64,000 nucleotides of DNA. Source: Branchinecta lynchi (lineage: Eukaryota > Arthropoda > Branchiopoda > Anostraca > Branchinectidae). Below the pieces are notes generated by a model, which ran no database searches, was not told where the DNA came from, and saw nothing but the letters and a program-made list of their open reading frames with translations. The translations under genes were made by a program, and so were the position numbers. The stretch lies in assembly GCA_023053575.1 (NCBI GenBank), contig JAKZAP010000018.1:10850001-10914000 (forward strand), in the 5' to 3' direction. Shown one piece after another: positions 59,961 through 64,000 of this stretch; within the stretch, counting starts at the first letter, position 1, and each line of letters begins with the position of its first letter.

Positions 59961-60127
59961 CACTGTAAAAATTTCTCCGTATAAAGATTAAAGTTAATTG
60001 CAGTATTTGCTACTCGGACTCATCTTATCTCTATTTGGTATTAATCTTATCTGCGTAGAGATAAGGATAATCCGAGTAGCAAATACTGCAGTTAACTTCA
60101 ATCTTTATACGAAAACTTTGTACAGTG
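59961..60127. mobile_element. MITE, 167 bp, long inverted repeats, TA-flanked
   Basis: CACTGTAAAAATTTCTCCGT ... GTATTTGCTACTCGGA is inverted as TCCGAGTAGCAAATACTGCA ... TTTGTACAGTG, with arms of ~57 bp. TA lies on both sides (59959-59960, 60128-60129). CACTG termini with a short duplication suggest a CACTA- or mariner-mobilised MITE; the superfamily is not decided. Confidence 0.78.
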
Positions 60128-60129
60128 TA

Positions 60130-61175
60130 ATACATGCTTGGGGCCCGGTTCATCTCCTTGACTATGTTTTAATTGTCGTCATGGTACGTTCTAAGAGAGT
60201 TTGCGTGGACCGACAGAGACGCTGCAAAATTCACATATTAGAGGTGGCACGGATTCTATAAGCTCGGCCCACACTTGCTCCCAATTATATTTCCTGTTTT
60301 CTCGTCGTATTCCAGTTCAGGGGTTCCTCGATTTTAGCCTACCTCGCCCCTTTGTTTGTTTGAGTCTTGGATTAGTTGTCGACGATGTAAGCCATAGATA
60401 TCAGCAGCCAGAGGAGCCAAAAACAGGAGTATTAGCATTCTAAGCCTTGGTCTGTAGTTCAGCATTCCTGCAGAGACTTGAGAAGTTCGTCACATCTCTT
60501 GAGTTTATCTCTTGAGGAAACCTTACGGTAATTTACATCCGATAAAAAAAAACACATGAATACTTCTCAGGCTAATTGGATAAATCGAAAGAACAAATTA
60601 GCGTGATGAGTAGGCAAACCGGAAAAACGAGACTTGAGGTTTGTTCTGCCTACAGTATCTTGGTCCCCGTTACTGTGACTGAATGCGTAAGGAACTGTTT
60701 AAATATGCGGATAGTGCTTGCTCGTGTCCGTCTTGTTCACGAAAAGGGATCTGTATCAGTTAAATTATGTGTATGACTTATGCCGTAGCACTGACATCAC
60801 ACATTTGTAATTCATCTTTCACGCTCTATATGAAAGAAAAGGCTCCCACCAAAGGATAAACTCTAAGAAGGAAAGAGAAACTTTACGGAACAATGCTAAT
60901 GCTGGTGATTAAGGTATAACCAAAGTAGGCTTCAAGAAATATACATTGGGAGTCCTACTCCTGTGTTCAAAATGATTATTGTTCGAGGAAAATTAGCGAA
61001 GTACATAACAATATCTCTGTTTTGGCACAGTACCCTCTCCTTCTATTTGACGTTTAAAGAACCTGTCTCACTTATGATACGAATTTACTCAGCTTCCTAC
61101 TTCCAACAGCTCTCATTCCCGAAAGTCAACATTTCATAAGTATATTCTATCCTAACTATTGCCAGTACACTGATT
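60130..61175. other. Upstream stretch: nothing recognised
   Basis: No repeat family or supported gene was recognised. Confidence 0.35.
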
Positions 61176-62226
61176 TTTGGGATCCCAATACGTAAGTGGA
61201 GGGATACCTATGATATCGCAAAAGTTGTCCGTCTGTCTGTCTGTCTGTTCGCACGATAACTCTCAAAGAGATTCAGATATTCTGATGAAACTTGGTTGGA
61301 GGATCCTTTGGGTCAAATTACAGTTCTAGTTCAAAGATGGGCTCTCTAGCTCTATATTTGAGGGTGTGGGGGGGGGGGGGGTAAAATTAAGGGGCAAAAT
61401 GAACATTTTTTCAAAGCTATTTAGATAGTTGATTTAGGGCTAAAGAGACATGCTGAATTCGAACATGAAATTTATTTTCTTGACGGACAAATAGTTCACC
61501 CGGAATCTGGCGAAAACCGGAAAATCTGTGAAAAGTAAAAGTTTAATATGAAGTTGATTAGAGCCTCGATTTAGGGGCAAGGAGACATGCTGAGTCCGAA
61601 TATGAAATTTGTTTTCTCGCCGGACAATTAGTTCGGCCGGAATCCGGCCAAAAGCGGAGAATTTGTTAAAAGTAAAAGTTTTATTTAAATTTGATAGGAT
61701 GTTCTATTTGCGGGTAAGAAGACATGCCGAATTCGCATATGAGAATCATTTTCTCACCGGATGTATAGATCGCTTGGCATCCGGTTGAAACCGGAATTTT
61801 TTTTAAAGGTTGGATGAAAGGGGTAAGGAGACATGCTGAATTCCTTTTTGAGCTTTAGTTTTTTGCCAGACAAGTAGTTTGTCCGGAATCCGGCCGAAAC
61901 CGGAAGTTGGGCAGAAGTAAGAAAGGAAAGAGATACGACGTAGGCTATAGGGTAAACCGTATGCTGAATCCGTATTTGAATATTGGACAGCGCAAAACGG
62001 ATATCTGAATATATCTGAACTTGTTGAAATTCAGCTGGCGTATCCGGTTTGCACTGTCATATATGAACTTGGTCTTTTCCGATTATTACCATTAGCCTTA
62101 ACCTGTTTGTAAATGTTAAAAGTAAAAAATTTTAAGAATTCTGCTGAAGACCGAATATCTACAAGACCGAAATGTCGGGAGCAAATATTAAAATTTTGGG
62201 ATCCCATCGAAACCTTTTGTCTGGCT
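61176..62226 (+). mobile_element. GGGATCCC-family element, copy L (near complete, with a family-R remnant)
   Basis: Left end TTTTTGGGATCCCAATACGT, (GTCT)n, a G13 run, five core units with CCGGAATCCGGCC, and the right end ATTTTGGGATCCCATCGAAA then CCTTTTGTCTGG. At 61985-62075 GCGCAAAACGGATATCTGAA and CAGCTGGCGTATCCGGTTTG are family-R sequence, with ATATCTGAACTTG / ATATATGAACTTG on either side. Confidence 0.85.
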
Positions 62227-63351
62227 ACTTTTTCGTTGTTTGGCTCTTTACGCGACGTTTTATTGTCCTGAACATTATTTTTGAGAAGCTTATTGGTCAG
62301 AAGATCGGTTATGCAAATTTTGCCTTGCTTGTCATCCGAAGCAATGTGTCTGGAGATAGGGCTAGAAACAGCGAACCCTTGGGAAGCTACTGTAAGCAGA
62401 GTTCAGCTCAAAAATATTCAGTTACCTTGGAACATCGTATTAGACCAGTGGGTCCATAATCTCTGAATTCAACATTTTTTTGGCGTACAAAGGTTCAGAA
62501 AAACAACGCAGGTGCTTTTCCGATTCTTGACCAGTTTGCGGACGATTATGTAATTGACAACCTTGCAGCCTCAAGTATCCCATTTATTTTGTATATATTT
62601 TGTACGCATTAATCCCATGCCGTCTCGTTGGCGTTCTGATCTTGACAGATCTTAGTAGAATAGTAGAACAATGATTCTTCAAAAAGGGGTACGCAACTTT
62701 TTTGAACCTTACGTAAGCGGTACGGAAAAGGTAGGGAACCACTGTATTAGACAACCTAGATTGGATGCGATATATTCTTTGAGATCCGAGTGAAGAGGGG
62801 AAAGGCATAGTTGATAAGAGTGTCAGCCGCCTGCCGCTCTGACAACCTGTTGCACTCGATTCGGATTCTGCATCTTTGTAGCCAGCACATTTTAAAGTTT
62901 AACTGAAAACCCTGCTCATTTTAATACTTTGAATTTGAATGCATTTAATTATTGTGACTCTGCTAAGAATTTTTAATTGTTTCATCTTGGGCTCTAATAG
63001 TACACTGCTGTCCCGACGTACTCGGAGAACTTGAATGTCAAAAAAGCGCGTGCATATCAATGACTAACGAAGCGAAGCACAGGAAATGGTCAGTGGAGCA
63101 ACGATGTAACGTAGCTTCATCGGGTCTCAAGCCTATTTAAGTGAATAATTGTTGGGTAACTAGACTGTTATATCTCAGCCTTGTCTCAACCCTATTCGGT
63201 TCAACTTTAAAGACGGGCTCGAAACCAGCTGTTTGTAGCCTACTTACACCAACTTTGCTTCTCCACTTCTTGATGCCTATAACTTGTCCTTCCGCCAAAG
63301 TATGATTGAACTAAACATGCAATTTCTCCAGGTTGGGAATTACAGAGTTTT
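62227..63351. other. Upstream stretch: nothing recognised
   Basis: Small open frames without domains. No dispersed family was recognised. Confidence 0.35.
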
Positions 63352-64000
63352 AATGGGATCCCAAAACGTGAGTGCAGGGATACCTATGACTTCGTAAAAG
63401 TTATCCGTCTGTCAGCACGATAACTCTCGAAGGGGTAGGGATATTTTCTTCAAACTCGTCATGAGGATTCATTGGGTCAAAGTACACGTCGAGTTTGTAG
63501 ATGGCCCTGTAGCCCCCATATTTAGTTGGTGGGGGAGGAGCTTCAAATTAAGGGATGAAGAAATATTTTTTTTAAAAGACAATCATATCTGAACTTTATT
63601 TCTCGTCGGACAATTAGTTCGTCCGGAATCCGGCGAAAACTTGAAAATTTGTTCGAAGTAAAAGTTTTATTTGAAGTTGACTAAATGTTTGATATAGGGG
63701 TAAGAAGACATTCTGAATTCGTATATGACAATTGCTTTCTAATTGGACTGATATTTCGCCCGGAATCCGGTAAAAAAACAGAAAAATATTCTTTGAGCCC
63801 AAGCTGACCAAGAAGGGCCGAAATATCGCTGATGAAAAATCAGAGCTGACGTATCCGTGTAAACATTGTTTGAATAAAAAAACAGAAAGTTTGTTAAAAG
63901 TAACATTTTTATTTGAAGTTGGTTAAATCTTCGATTTAATGGTAAGAAGACATGCTGAATCCATATATGATAATTATTTTCTCTCCGAAAATATAGTTCG
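63352..64000 (+). mobile_element. GGGATCCC-family element, copy M (runs off the window)
   Basis: Left end TTAATGGGATCCCAAAACGT, GTCCGTCTGTC-like block reduced to TTATCCGTCTGTCAGCACGA, polypurine block and three core units to the window edge. A family-R insert sits in it at 63785-63874. Confidence 0.83.
63785..63874 (+). mobile_element. Family-R insertion with 13-14-bp target duplication, nested in copy M
   Basis: TAAAAAAACAGAAA occurs at 63771-63784 and 63875-63888. Excising the insert rebuilds the normal core phrase ending GAAAGTTTGTTAAAAGTAA. The insert contains GAGCCCAAGCTGACCAAGAA, GGGCCGAAATATCGC and CAGAGCTGACGTATCCGTG. Confidence 0.82.

Overview
This is eukaryotic nuclear DNA, about 40% GC by eye, with canonical GT/AG introns of 7-15 kb and a dense load of dispersed repeats. 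One protein-coding gene is supported. It lies on the minus strand and occupies roughly the left two thirds of the window (45606 down to 104). Five coding exons join in phase (phases 0, 1, 1, 1) into a 716-residue type I membrane protein: signal peptide, complete zona pellucida (ZP) domain, Pro/Gln-rich linker, two furin-type basic sites, one transmembrane helix and a short cytoplasmic tail. The ZP sequence matches the dusky / miniature / dusky-like group of apical extracellular matrix (cuticle) proteins, so the host is almost certainly an arthropod. The lineage within arthropods cannot be fixed from this window.

Layout on the minus strand: upstream or 5' untranslated region 64000-45607 (repeats only, no convincing gene); exon 1 (signal peptide) 45606-45514; intron 1; exon 2 (ZP-N) 32805-32382; intron 2; exon 3 (ZP-N/ZP-C junction) 17972-17850; intron 3; exon 4 (ZP-C, linker, furin sites) 10214-8922; intron 4; exon 5 (transmembrane helix, tail, stop) 345-104. 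The 3' end of the transcript probably lies outside the window.

The rest is repeats. The dominant family, with at least a dozen copies in both orientations, has GGGATCCC palindromes near both ends, a (GTCC)n microsatellite near one end and a core of ~138-bp tandem units carrying CCGGAATCCGG hairpins. Its architecture recalls Helentron-associated/pearl-type elements. Other families are: a short retroposon-like sequence with target duplications of 8, 9 and 13-14 bp; a 1.6-kb DNA transposon with 26-bp inverted repeats and a 7-bp duplication nested in a GGGATCCC element; a 5.4-kb block bounded by inverted hairpin sequences and holding a tandem segmental duplication with a palindrome at its junction; several MITEs; word-like arrays (AATGCCCAC..., ACCGTGGTATC..., TTTACCGACAA...); an 85-bp minisatellite; non-LTR retrotransposon 3' ends; and a degenerate tRNA-Thr-like sequence inside a 207-bp insert with 17-bp direct repeats. 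No CRISPR array, rRNA, operon or second intact gene was seen.
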